From positions 1 to 35,005 of the forward strand of contig CALLZY010000099.1 in the NCBI GenBank assembly GCA_937858715.1: a stretch of 35,005 bases of DNA. The letters run 5' to 3'. The notes under the pieces are model-generated. The model did not search any database. It had not been told where the DNA came from and saw nothing but the letters and a program-made list of their open reading frames with translations. Made by a program: the position numbers and the translations under genes. This stretch comes from an uncultured Chitinophagaceae bacterium (GTDB lineage: Bacteria > Bacteroidota > Bacteroidia > Chitinophagales > Chitinophagaceae). The stretch's first letter is position 1. Every line of letters starts with the position of its first letter. Of this stretch, positions 25,440-33,025 are shown one piece after another.

Positions 25440-25447
25440 TAACTTTG
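25440..25447 (+). promoter_or_regulatory. -7 box TAACTTTG upstream of exonuclease/GIY-YIG gene
   Basis: This is an exact TAnnTTTG match ending 10 bp before the ATG at 25458, predicting a leader of only a few nucleotides. Confidence 0.5.
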
Positions 25448-25457
25448 CAAATATTTT

Positions 25458-26828
25458 ATGTACGCAGTAGTTGATATAGAAACCACCGGAGCATATGCCG
25501 CCGCCAACGGCATCACCGAAATATCGGTGTATGTCTTTGACGGGCAAAAAATAATTGAGCAATTTGAAACACTGGTCAATCCCGGACAGCCTATTCCATA
25601 CTACATTCAAAGCATGACTGGCATCACCGATAAAATGGTGGCCACTGCTCCCCGTTTCGAAGAAGTGGCTGAAAAAGTATTTTCACTGCTGCATGACAAA
25701 ATATTTGTTGCTCATAACGTAAGCTTCGACTATTCTTTTGTAAAAAGCCACCTGAAGCAATCGGGTTTTGAACTGAACACCAAAAAACTTTGCACGGTGC
25801 GGATGGGCCGCAAAATTTTTCCCGGACTTCCTTCTTACAGCCTGGGTAATCTTTGCCGGTCTCTCGGCATTACAATCTACGACCGTCACCGGGCAGGTGG
25901 TGATGCAGAAGCTACTGTAAAAGTGCTGCAGCAACTGATAGAGAATGACAATGATGACCATATCCAGAAAAGTTTGCAACGTAATTCAAAAGATGCAATC
26001 TTGCCACCTAATGTTCCCAAAGAACATTTTGAGCAACTCCCTTACACACCCGGTGTATATTACTTCCATAATGCAAAAGGCAAGGTTGTTTATGTAGGCA
26101 AAGCAACTAATATCCGTTACCGTGTAAACAGTCACTTCAGCAATAATTCTGAGAGCAGGCAAAAGCAGAACTTTATGCAGCATGTGTACAGCATCAGTTA
26201 TCAAAGCTGCGCCACTGAACTGATGGCCTGCATACTGGAATCAGCCGAAATAAAGAAAAGATGGCCGGTGTTTAACTCATCCCAAAAAAGGTGGGAAGAC
26301 ACTTACGGCATTTATATGTATGAAGACCAGAAAGGCTATTTAAGGCTTGCCATTGATAAAAACAGAAAACGGCTGAATCCGGTTTATACTTTTCATTATT
26401 TAGTTGATGGTCATGCCATCCTCAGAAAATTGATAAGGGACTACAACCTTTGCCCGAAACTTTGTTTTCTTCAAAAAGACCCCGGCAGTTGTGAAGGGAT
26501 TGAGGATGGCTATTGCAAGGGAGCCTGTGAACAAGCGGAGTCAACAGCAGCATATAACGAAAGAGTAATCAATGCCGCTACTTCACTGCGGCGACAGCCG
26601 ACATTTGCCATTATTGATGCTGGACTAAACGGAGACGACAACTCCTGGATACTGGTGGAAAAAGGGAATTTTTATGGTATGGGGTACATCCCCGCAAGTG
26701 AAGGGGCAAAAGATATTCTGAAACTCAAAGAATATCTTACCCAATACAGGGAAAACAGCTTCATAAGAAACCTGGTGCATGGATATGCAGCGAGGTTCCC
26801 CCAAAAAATTATCCATCTTGGTATATAG
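25458..26828 (+). CDS. DEDDh exonuclease / GIY-YIG nuclease fusion with UvrC-like Cys cluster
   Basis: This 456-aa two-nuclease protein has an N-terminal DnaQ-like 3'-5' exonuclease (about 1-165) with D6 and E8 (VDIETT), D91 (NVSFDY), and H144 and D149 (RHRAGGD). A GIY-YIG domain follows (about 190-280) with GVYYF, VVYVGKATNIRYRV including R220, and the LESAEIKKRWPVFN region. The C-terminal part has cysteines 332, 336, 345, 353 and 357; the last three are spaced 8 and 4, like the cluster-binding cysteines of UvrC. Relatives annotated as DNA polymerase III epsilon/UvrC-like fusions occur in several phyla, including mycobacteria. A DNA repair role is likely. UvrC's HhH and RNase H endonuclease domains are absent. 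Confidence 0.9.
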   Translation: MYAVVDIETTGAYAAANGITEISVYVFDGQKIIEQFETLVNPGQPIPYYIQSMTGITDKMVATAPRFEEVAEKVFSLLHDKIFVAHNVSFDYSFVKSHLKQSGFELNTKKLCTVRMGRKIFPGLPSYSLGNLCRSLGITIYDRHRAGGDAEATVKVLQQLIENDNDDHIQKSLQRNSKDAILPPNVPKEHFEQLPYTPGVYYFHNAKGKVVYVGKATNIRYRVNSHFSNNSESRQKQNFMQHVYSISYQSCATELMACILESAEIKKRWPVFNSSQKRWEDTYGIYMYEDQKGYLRLAIDKNRKRLNPVYTFHYLVDGHAILRKLIRDYNLCPKLCFLQKDPGSCEGIEDGYCKGACEQAESTAAYNERVINAATSLRRQPTFAIIDAGLNGDDNSWILVEKGNFYGMGYIPASEGAKDILKLKEYLTQYRENSFIRNLVHGYAARFPQKIIHLGI

Positions 26829-26881
26829 AATCTATTTCTGTTAATTCTGATAAGCAGGCCCGATTTCTCCCTTGTATCCTT

Positions 26882-26889
26882 TATTTTTG
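26882..26889 (+). promoter_or_regulatory. -7 box TATTTTTG upstream of FKBP gene
   Basis: This is an exact TAnnTTTG match 24 bp before the ATG at 26914, in the 85-bp gap after the nuclease gene. No -33 TTTG is evident at the usual distance. Confidence 0.45.
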
Positions 26890-26913
26890 ACGACTTAACA
26901 ACATATATACAAA

Positions 26914-27939
26914 ATGAAGAAACTGATTATCTGTTCTGTCATTACTGCATTATCTGTATCTGCCTTTGCCCAACCAGGCACAAAACCTGCTTACAAACCG
27001 GCCACTAAAACGCCGGTACCTGCTATAAAAACAGTCCCACAAGTACAGCTTAAAAACATCAGCGACTCTATCGGCTATGTTTTTGGTGTCAATATTGGAA
27101 ATTTTTACAAACAGGCAGGGATTAAGAAGATAAACACTGCAATTATCTCGAAAGCCATTAAAGATTTTTGGGGCGACAGTGCCAGGATAATGAGCCCTGC
27201 CGATGCCGACAATTTCCTTAATTCAGCTATTTCCCGCATTAAAGCAGCTGAAACAAAAAGGAAACAGGTACTGCAGATACAGAACAAAATCATTACTGAC
27301 GCAAAGAATCCGGCTTTTGCTTTGAAAGGAGCGAACGATACCATGAGTTATGCCATCGGAATCAGTATTGCCAATTTCTTCAAACAATTTGGTATTAAAG
27401 ACATAAATACCAATACTGCAGAATATGCCATCAGCGATATTCTGATAAAAAAGAAACAACTGATAAGCGATGAAAATGCCAATGCGCTGATGAACGCATA
27501 TATATCTAAACTACAAGCAGAGAAATCAGAAAAGGTTATCCAGGAAGGAGAAGCTTACCTGGCTCTTAACAAAACAAGACCGGAAGTAAAAGTTACAGAA
27601 AGCGGTTTACAATACGAGATTTTAAAAGACACAACAGGACCCAAACCCGCACCCACCGACACAGTTACAGTTCATTATATGGGTACTTTCATAAACGGAA
27701 GCAGTTTCGATAATTCTTATTCAAGAGGCGCACCAACTTCTTTCCCGCTGAACGGTGTAATAAAAGGATGGACCGAAGGCTTGCAACTGATGAGCCCCGG
27801 GTCGAAATTCAAGTTCTTTATTCCTTATACCCTGGCCTACGGACCTACAGATTTTATGTCAATACCAGGTGGTTCCATGCTGATATTTGAAGTTGAATTG
27901 CTTGAAATAAAGAAAGCTGAGGTTAAGAAAACGGAGTAG
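26914..27939 (+). CDS. FKBP-type peptidyl-prolyl isomerase with duplicated FKBP_N domain
   Basis: This 341-aa secreted foldase catalyses cis-trans isomerisation of prolyl bonds in envelope proteins. It has a signal peptide (1-19), a Pro/Lys/Thr-rich linker (21-45) and two related FKBP_N-type dimerisation domains. Those begin DSIGYVFGVNIGNFYKQAGI (51-70) and DTMSYAIGISIANFFKQFGI (142-161), each ending near a NAxISxL helix. The C-terminal FKBP domain (about 225-335) shows VHYMGTFINGSSFDNSY (253-269), VIKGWTEGLQLM (282-293) and IPGGSMLIFEVELL. Mip-like proteins normally have one FKBP_N domain; two indicate internal duplication. A strong bidirectional hairpin terminates it. Confidence 0.92.
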   Translation: MKKLIICSVITALSVSAFAQPGTKPAYKPATKTPVPAIKTVPQVQLKNISDSIGYVFGVNIGNFYKQAGIKKINTAIISKAIKDFWGDSARIMSPADADNFLNSAISRIKAAETKRKQVLQIQNKIITDAKNPAFALKGANDTMSYAIGISIANFFKQFGIKDINTNTAEYAISDILIKKKQLISDENANALMNAYISKLQAEKSEKVIQEGEAYLALNKTRPEVKVTESGLQYEILKDTTGPKPAPTDTVTVHYMGTFINGSSFDNSYSRGAPTSFPLNGVIKGWTEGLQLMSPGSKFKFFIPYTLAYGPTDFMSIPGGSMLIFEVELLEIKKAEVKKTE

Positions 27940-27958
27940 CTATAGCAAAAGCTTAGTA

Positions 27959-27991
27959 AAAGAGGCGGCAGATATACACTGCCGCCTCTTT
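27959..27991. terminator. Bidirectional terminator, 13-bp stem
   Basis: The perfect 13-bp stem AAAGAGGCGGCAG/CTGCCGCCTCTTT with a 7-nt loop lies between convergent stops (27939 and 28001). The A/T ends of the stem supply T-runs for both strands (short on plus, TTTT on minus). It closes both the FKBP gene and the large minus-strand operon. Confidence 0.85.
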
Positions 27992-28000
27992 AATTTCAGA

Positions 28001-30304
28001 TTATTGAAATACCTCTTTCAGGTAAGCCGTATTCGCCCCATAATTATATTTTGTGTCAGAAGGCTTTTTAGCATCCCTGCTGCGTTCAATAACCAGCCAG
28101 CCGGTGTAGCCTATATCATCCAAACATTTTTTTATCTTATACATATCAATTTGAGGGTCGTTTTGCAGCCATACACTGTCTTTATTGCTAGCATGTATCA
28201 TGGCAATTCTTTCTTTGCCCAAAATTTTCAATTCGCTGATTAAATCCCTGCCTTCTTTTAAGGGGTTGCTGAAGTTGAAGTAAATCTTTATAGCTGGCGA
28301 ACCTATTTCTTTCAACAACTGCACTTCTTCTTTTGCAGATAAAGCCGTTTCAATACCGATAACCACCCTTGCTTCCTGTGCCATTTGGCCGGCTACTTTT
28401 AATCTTGCCACAACAGAATCCCTCTCTGATGGTGTCTTCTTTAAATCGCACTGCACACCCAATGGCAGGAAAGCTGTCTTCACGTTCATTAATTGCATCG
28501 TTTTAATACAATCTTCAATACTGCGTTTGTATTCTTCTCTGCCGCAAAAAGACTGTGCATAATAACCCGTCATGGCAAGAGAAAATATCTCCACTTTATT
28601 CTCCTTGGCTGTTCTTAAAAACTGGTTACGGACAGAGTCTATCAGCAGCACATTGTCGAAAGTGGGACGATTGCCCAAGCCACCCATATCCACTTCCACA
28701 CCATCAGCTTTTAGTTGTGCAGTTAATGTGATTGCTCCCAGTTTCTGCCTCTTCAACAACATTAAATCAATCAGGCCAATTTTGTAGCGTTGATTTGCCC
28801 TCGCTTTTTCTACTTCGTCGTAATACAGTTTCCGGATATTATCAAAACCTTTTACTGCATTCACAGGAAGATTCTCTCCTTTATTTCCAAAAACATAAAA
28901 GGCGTTTTCTGGTTCGACAGTAATGGCAGTATCAACAATATTGCCGTCAGCAGTTTGAATAGCCTTTAAATTCAGCTTAAGGTGCTTTGCAAAAAACTCA
29001 TACACCGCTTTGCGTTTACTGAAGCCAAAATCATGTTTCTCACTGGGCAGATGCACATTAATAAGATTATCACTCTTTCCATACCAGCCGTAAATTTTCT
29101 GCAAGTACAGTAAATCATGCTCAGGCATCCGGTCTGTCCAGTCGCCGCCATCACTCACCACCAATTGTGGTTGCGGTGCGGCCATGGCAGCAATTTCCAG
29201 GTTATCAGTACGGCCCATGCAGCCGTGTACATCTTGTCCGCTTTCGCAGGGGCAACCACCGTAGAAATAGGAAGAAAGATTTACTACAGGTGCTGACACT
29301 TTTATTCTTTTATCTAACGCAGCCATAAACACTGTGTGTGTACCACCGCCACTGCCGCCAACTATAGCCACACGGCTGGTGTCCGCATCTTTTTGTGCAA
29401 GCAGATAATCCAGTATACGTATGCTGGCTAATGTTTGCAATGTCATTGCAAGGCTTTGGCGGTGATCTTCAAAGTTTACCTGCAACAAAGATTCGCCATA
29501 AGCAAACATGTCGTAATTAAACAGCATTCCCCCCATTTTTGCAATAGCTGCTGATGTGTACTGGCAATCGGCACGGTAGCGGTGCTTCTCCCAATGCCCT
29601 TGTGGATGCAGCACCACTGGAATTTTACCTTTGAATTTTTCAGGTTTGTATAAAGAACCATTAACCCATACCCCAGGCAGGATTTCGATTGCTATGTTCT
29701 CGATGGTATAACCATTTTGTTTTCTGAAGTTAGCCCTGACAGGCTGTGAATTTGGCCTTGCGGGCAAATGTGTTAGCTGTAATGCCTCCAGCAGGCAGGG
29801 TTTTAAATCTGCTTTACGTTTCTCCCATTCCTGCACAGTCTTGTATTGTGAGGCAATGCGGTCGAGTTCAGCCCAACCATCTTCAGCACTCCAGCGGTAG
29901 TACTCATAATTACTCAGCTTATATACTTTATCCTTCTCCTTTTTAACTTTCATTTCCAGCGGCTTCAGGATATTATCCAGAGTAACTTCAACATCAGTCC
30001 GGTACTTCCAGTCGGCATAGGTCACCTTTTTATTGGCAACCATGCTGTCAACGTACTTTATCTGTACTCCAAATTTTTTTTGAATGTCGTTGAGAACTTC
30101 TTTGAGGGGTTTGGCGAATTGATTTTCGGTGTTGAGTTGTGCATTGAGCCACAAAGGCGCAAAACCAAGGAGAAACAGGTAGGATTTCACGCAGCGAACG
30201 CTGCGGTTTCGCTGCGACCGCTGCGAGGGAATAGCTGAATAGCGAACAGAACCCTGAAGTGTGCGACGCAACAATGATGATAGTAGTAATGCAGATGACT
30301 TCAT
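28001..30304 (-). CDS. Three-domain protein: STN + serine alpha/beta hydrolase + TIM-barrel epimerase-like
   Basis: This is 767 aa from the start at 30304, 11 bp after the symporter stop; earlier in-frame ATGs lie inside or at the end of the symporter gene. After a signal region, residues 57-132 resemble the STN domain of FecR/TonB-associated proteins (PLKEVLNDIQKKFGVQIKY, VTLDNILKPL, YKLSNYE). Residues about 140-450 are an alpha/beta hydrolase of acetyl-xylan-esterase type: HPQGHW (233-238), elbow GGSGGG with S318, and H424 in SEKHDFGF. Residues about 505-767 look like a xylose-isomerase-like TIM barrel, with E652 (GIETAL) and E740 (VIERSRD) as likely metal ligands. An inserted repeat encodes residues about 11-38; GTG at 30190 is an alternative start giving a normal signal peptide. 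As last gene of the operon it may release and isomerise the substrate. Confidence 0.85.
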   Translation of the reverse strand: MKSSALLLSSLLRRTLQGSVRYSAIPSQRSQRNRSVRCVKSYLFLLGFAPLWLNAQLNTENQFAKPLKEVLNDIQKKFGVQIKYVDSMVANKKVTYADWKYRTDVEVTLDNILKPLEMKVKKEKDKVYKLSNYEYYRWSAEDGWAELDRIASQYKTVQEWEKRKADLKPCLLEALQLTHLPARPNSQPVRANFRKQNGYTIENIAIEILPGVWVNGSLYKPEKFKGKIPVVLHPQGHWEKHRYRADCQYTSAAIAKMGGMLFNYDMFAYGESLLQVNFEDHRQSLAMTLQTLASIRILDYLLAQKDADTSRVAIVGGSGGGTHTVFMAALDKRIKVSAPVVNLSSYFYGGCPCESGQDVHGCMGRTDNLEIAAMAAPQPQLVVSDGGDWTDRMPEHDLLYLQKIYGWYGKSDNLINVHLPSEKHDFGFSKRKAVYEFFAKHLKLNLKAIQTADGNIVDTAITVEPENAFYVFGNKGENLPVNAVKGFDNIRKLYYDEVEKARANQRYKIGLIDLMLLKRQKLGAITLTAQLKADGVEVDMGGLGNRPTFDNVLLIDSVRNQFLRTAKENKVEIFSLAMTGYYAQSFCGREEYKRSIEDCIKTMQLMNVKTAFLPLGVQCDLKKTPSERDSVVARLKVAGQMAQEARVVIGIETALSAKEEVQLLKEIGSPAIKIYFNFSNPLKEGRDLISELKILGKERIAMIHASNKDSVWLQNDPQIDMYKIKKCLDDIGYTGWLVIERSRDAKKPSDTKYNYGANTAYLKEVFQ
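30190..30272 (+). repeat. 30-bp repeat element, copy 2, with CGCTGCG cluster
   Basis: 30243-30272 matches 854-883 at 27 of 30 positions. Adjacent to it (30190-30225) are a perfect hairpin CGCAGCG-AA-CGCTGCG (30190-30205) and two further CGCTGCG copies (30210-30216, 30219-30225). The whole block is read in frame, on the minus strand, by the three-domain protein and codes for an Arg/Ser-rich stretch unlike a signal peptide. The GC-rich sequence contrasts with its surroundings. An element inserted into the 5' end of a gene is the likeliest explanation. Confidence 0.65.
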
Positions 30305-30314
30305 AAAAAAATAT

Positions 30315-31868
30315 TTACTGCTCATTTTCATTATTTCGATTTTGCTTCCAACTGCTGTACAGCAGATTTTTCTCCAACACTGGCTTCGGAAAAAATAAAC
30401 TGGCAGCATAGCCCACTACAATTACAACAATATGGCTATAAACACCGAGCATAAGTTTATGGTGTGTAAAGTTAAAATTACCTAAATCCAGCAGCAATTT
30501 GGGATTTTTAATCCCAACAGGAGTGCTGGTAAGGAAAGCCCAGGCAGTAAATAATATGCAGGTAATGATGCCGATGTTTACACCCTGCCTGTTGGCTCTT
30601 GCACTAAAAAGACCTAATAAAAAAATACCTACTATACCTCCGGAGAAAATGGCATAGATGGTGAAGATAATACCGAGCACACCTTCATTACCTGTAACAA
30701 GATATAAAGCACCGATAGCAATTGAGATGAGGCCAGATAATACAACAAAAAGCTTGCTGGTTTTTAAGTACTGCCCGTCACTTTTATTGGGGCGTAATTT
30801 TTTATAATAATCCTGAATACCGACAGCAGCCAGCGAGTTCAAATCTGCACTAAGGCTGCAAATGGCAGCACTTATAAGAGCTGCAACAATAAAACCAATA
30901 ACGCCAGTGGGCAACTGAGTCATAATAAAATGCGGAAAAACAGCAGAGGCATTTGTACCTTCCGGCAAAGGATTTTGTTTATAGAAGACAAAAAGGGCTG
31001 TTCCGATAAACATGAAAATCGTCCAGATAGGAACGGTTAATGAAATGCCCAGAAAGGATGCTTTGATAGCAGCCTTATCAGTTTTAGCAGTAAGGTATCT
31101 TTGAACAACTGTCTGATCTGTCCCGTACTTCTGAACAGCATAAAAAGCACCGTTGATAATCATGACAATTAAGGTGAGCTGAGTAAAGTTAATATCATAC
31201 GGGCCAAAACCGGCACGGTTATTCTCTGTTGCCACTTTTATTGCTTCAGGCACACCACCTTTAATAGAAAACAACAATACACCTAAACAAATAATGCCAC
31301 TGGCAAAGAGCATGAATCCCTGGAATACATCAAGCCAGATGACAGCCTGCATTCCTCCCTTCAGGTTAACAATAACCAAAACGATACCTACAACAGCCAG
31401 GATAATAAATGGATTAATCGTTGTCATTTCGCTGATGGCAACAGCTATAAGGAAAAGAACCGTTCCCATGCCGGCAAACTGGCGGATAATGAAAGATGAC
31501 GAGCTGTAATACCTTGCAAAACCACCGAATCTTTTCTCAAAGTATTCATAGGTACTTAACCCGATTACTTTACGGAACAAAGGAACAATGAACCAAATAG
31601 TTCCCAATAGTACAACCGGCACCATTAAGCCCTGTACCAGCAAAATCCAATTGCTGGTATAACCTTGTGAAGGATAACCAAGAAAAGTAACACTGCTGAT
31701 AAGAGTGGACAATAAGGATAAGCCCAGTGCCCAAGCAGGAAAGTTTCCTTTAGAAAGAAAATAGTTCTCGGTTGTTTTTTGCCTGTTGGCAAACCGGAAA
31801 CCAAGCCAAAGGGTGATACCTAAAACTATCAGTATGATAGCGTAGTCTATAAAGTGCAAATGGTTCAT
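30315..31868 (-). CDS. Sodium:solute symporter (SSS family)
   Basis: This 517-aa integral membrane transporter has about 13-14 hydrophobic segments. SSS features include the N-terminal FANRQKTTENYFLSKGNFP loop and WALGLSLLSTLISSVTFLGYP, where the Na+-site Ser/Thr residues lie. Others are YEYFEKRFG, GGMQAVIWLDVFQG and the ISAAICSLSADLNSLAAVGIQDYY region. Bacteroidota SSS members clustered with sugar-catabolic genes usually import sugars, sugar acids or sialic acid with Na+. In this operon it probably imports the substrate of the kinase/PdxA2/aldolase set. A hairpin repeat lies in the 65-bp gap before it; its stop is 11 bp from the start of the three-domain gene. Confidence 0.93.
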   Translation of the reverse strand: MNHLHFIDYAIILIVLGITLWLGFRFANRQKTTENYFLSKGNFPAWALGLSLLSTLISSVTFLGYPSQGYTSNWILLVQGLMVPVVLLGTIWFIVPLFRKVIGLSTYEYFEKRFGGFARYYSSSSFIIRQFAGMGTVLFLIAVAISEMTTINPFIILAVVGIVLVIVNLKGGMQAVIWLDVFQGFMLFASGIICLGVLLFSIKGGVPEAIKVATENNRAGFGPYDINFTQLTLIVMIINGAFYAVQKYGTDQTVVQRYLTAKTDKAAIKASFLGISLTVPIWTIFMFIGTALFVFYKQNPLPEGTNASAVFPHFIMTQLPTGVIGFIVAALISAAICSLSADLNSLAAVGIQDYYKKLRPNKSDGQYLKTSKLFVVLSGLISIAIGALYLVTGNEGVLGIIFTIYAIFSGGIVGIFLLGLFSARANRQGVNIGIITCILFTAWAFLTSTPVGIKNPKLLLDLGNFNFTHHKLMLGVYSHIVVIVVGYAASLFFPKPVLEKNLLYSSWKQNRNNENEQ

Positions 31869-31888
31869 GCAATCGTGGCCTCCCCAAA

Positions 31889-31905
31889 CCCCTCCGAAGG
31901 AGGGG
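31889..31905. repeat. CCCCTCC-GAA-GGAGGGG hairpin repeat
   Basis: A perfect 7-bp inverted repeat with a GAA loop sits in the wider context CCTCCCCAAACC before it and CTTTAGACCCTGAC after it. Dispersed intergenic elements of the type CCCCAACCCCTCC-GAA-GGAGGGG-CTT are familiar to me from Chitinophagaceae and relatives; membership is inference. It lies inside the operon between kinase and symporter and lacks a T-tract, so it is not a standard terminator. Confidence 0.6.
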
Positions 31906-31933
31906 CTTTAGACCCTGACAACTCAGGATTCTT

Positions 31934-33025
31934 TTAAATTGTGAATAATCGTTTTATTTCTTCTGGTAATTGATAACTACCCGGCTTTACCGTTATAAAT
32001 AAATTGCCGACCTTCATTCTTACTACCCCCCTGCTTAGTTCATTTACCGGAATTATTTTTTTAATATCCAATTCTTCCAGTACTGCTGCGGCAGTTGAGC
32101 CACCCTCAATAAAAATTTCCTGCACTCCTGTTTCTTCAATCACCGCCCTGGCTGCTATTGCCATTTTTTTTCGCAACTCCTGCGCTGTTTTATCTGTTTC
32201 ATCTACAGCAATAACCAACCTGCGTTTTGTCTCGATAATAGCTGCTGCCTGTTTGAGCCAGCTGTTATCCGCTTCATCGGTTAAGTACAAGACACATTGT
32301 TCCTGCTGGTATAACTGCCTGATAAATTTTCTTCGTTCTTCAATTGCTGTTCCGCAGATATACAGGTGTGGCCCTGGTATTTCAAAAGCTGGCAGGTTTG
32401 CAGCCTTGAATCTTTTTTCCAGCAAAGCAGTAAAGAAATCACCAGCTCCGGCCAGCAACCAGGAGCTATCAAGTTTGCCAGCCCATGTGTCAACATCTGC
32501 TTTAACCAATGCCTCGCCAACCACAATTCCATTTTCGGGTAATTCAGATGCTGGGGCCACTACTTTCACCTCATCATTCAGTATTTCTTTTACAACAGAA
32601 CTACTGACAGGAAACTCAGGATCATTGGCAAAAGACGTTTCGTTGATTTTAACACCGTTCACAAAGTACTCCCCATGAACAACTGTTCTGCCCAACGATG
32701 GATTTGCTGGCAAAACAAAGGCCTTATTTAGCCCCATTTCCTGCATCTGCACTTTCAGTTCATCAACCACATAACCCCTCAGCACTGAATCAATCTTCTT
32801 GAAAACCAGCGAAGGATTCTTCGTTAATAATTGCTTTGAAATATCTGCAATCCTCCGGACAGCTTCTCCCCTCTTTATAGAGCGGCTATCAACAGAAATT
32901 ATCATTACATCAGCGCTGCAATCGTTTACATCTCCGACTAACAACTCTGCACTTAGCCCATATCGCAATGAAATACCGGCTAGCTCAGCAGCACCTGTGA
33001 AGTCATCAGCTATAACAATAATCAT
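31934..33025 (-). CDS. Four-carbon acid sugar kinase family protein (DUF1537)
   Basis: This 363-aa ATP-dependent kinase is of the DenK/DtnK/OtnK type, which phosphorylates erythronate, threonate or related sugar acids at C4. The N-terminal domain opens with the hallmark DDFTGA (7-12) and contains FKKIDSVLRG (75-84), the substrate-binding signature. The C-terminal nucleotide-binding domain has FIEGGSTAAAVL and ends with GVVRMKVGNLFITVKPGSY. It is somewhat shorter than the usual 400+ aa. The start overlaps the PdxA2-like stop by 4 bp, the classic pairing in which PdxA2 oxidises the phosphorylated acid. D-threonate/erythronate-type substrates are known; which applies here is unknown. Confidence 0.92.
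   Translation of the reverse strand: MIIVIADDFTGAAELAGISLRYGLSAELLVGDVNDCSADVMIISVDSRSIKRGEAVRRIADISKQLLTKNPSLVFKKIDSVLRGYVVDELKVQMQEMGLNKAFVLPANPSLGRTVVHGEYFVNGVKINETSFANDPEFPVSSSVVKEILNDEVKVVAPASELPENGIVVGEALVKADVDTWAGKLDSSWLLAGAGDFFTALLEKRFKAANLPAFEIPGPHLYICGTAIEERRKFIRQLYQQEQCVLYLTDEADNSWLKQAAAIIETKRRLVIAVDETDKTAQELRKKMAIAARAVIEETGVQEIFIEGGSTAAAVLEELDIKKIIPVNELSRGVVRMKVGNLFITVKPGSYQLPEEIKRLFTI

Noticed and set aside
25458-26828. Homing endonuclease or defence nuclease
   Set aside because: The GIY-YIG domain and cysteine pattern follow UvrC-like repair proteins, and no intron, intein or mobile context is present.
30305-30409. Upstream in-frame ATGs of the three-domain protein (to 30409)
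   Set aside because: They overlap the end of the symporter gene, or lie at its stop, and add residues unlike a signal peptide.
32004-32678. Plus-strand open frame (224 codons) opposite the DUF1537 kinase gene
   Set aside because: It is low-complexity Ser/Thr/Leu-rich shadow translation of a confidently assigned kinase.
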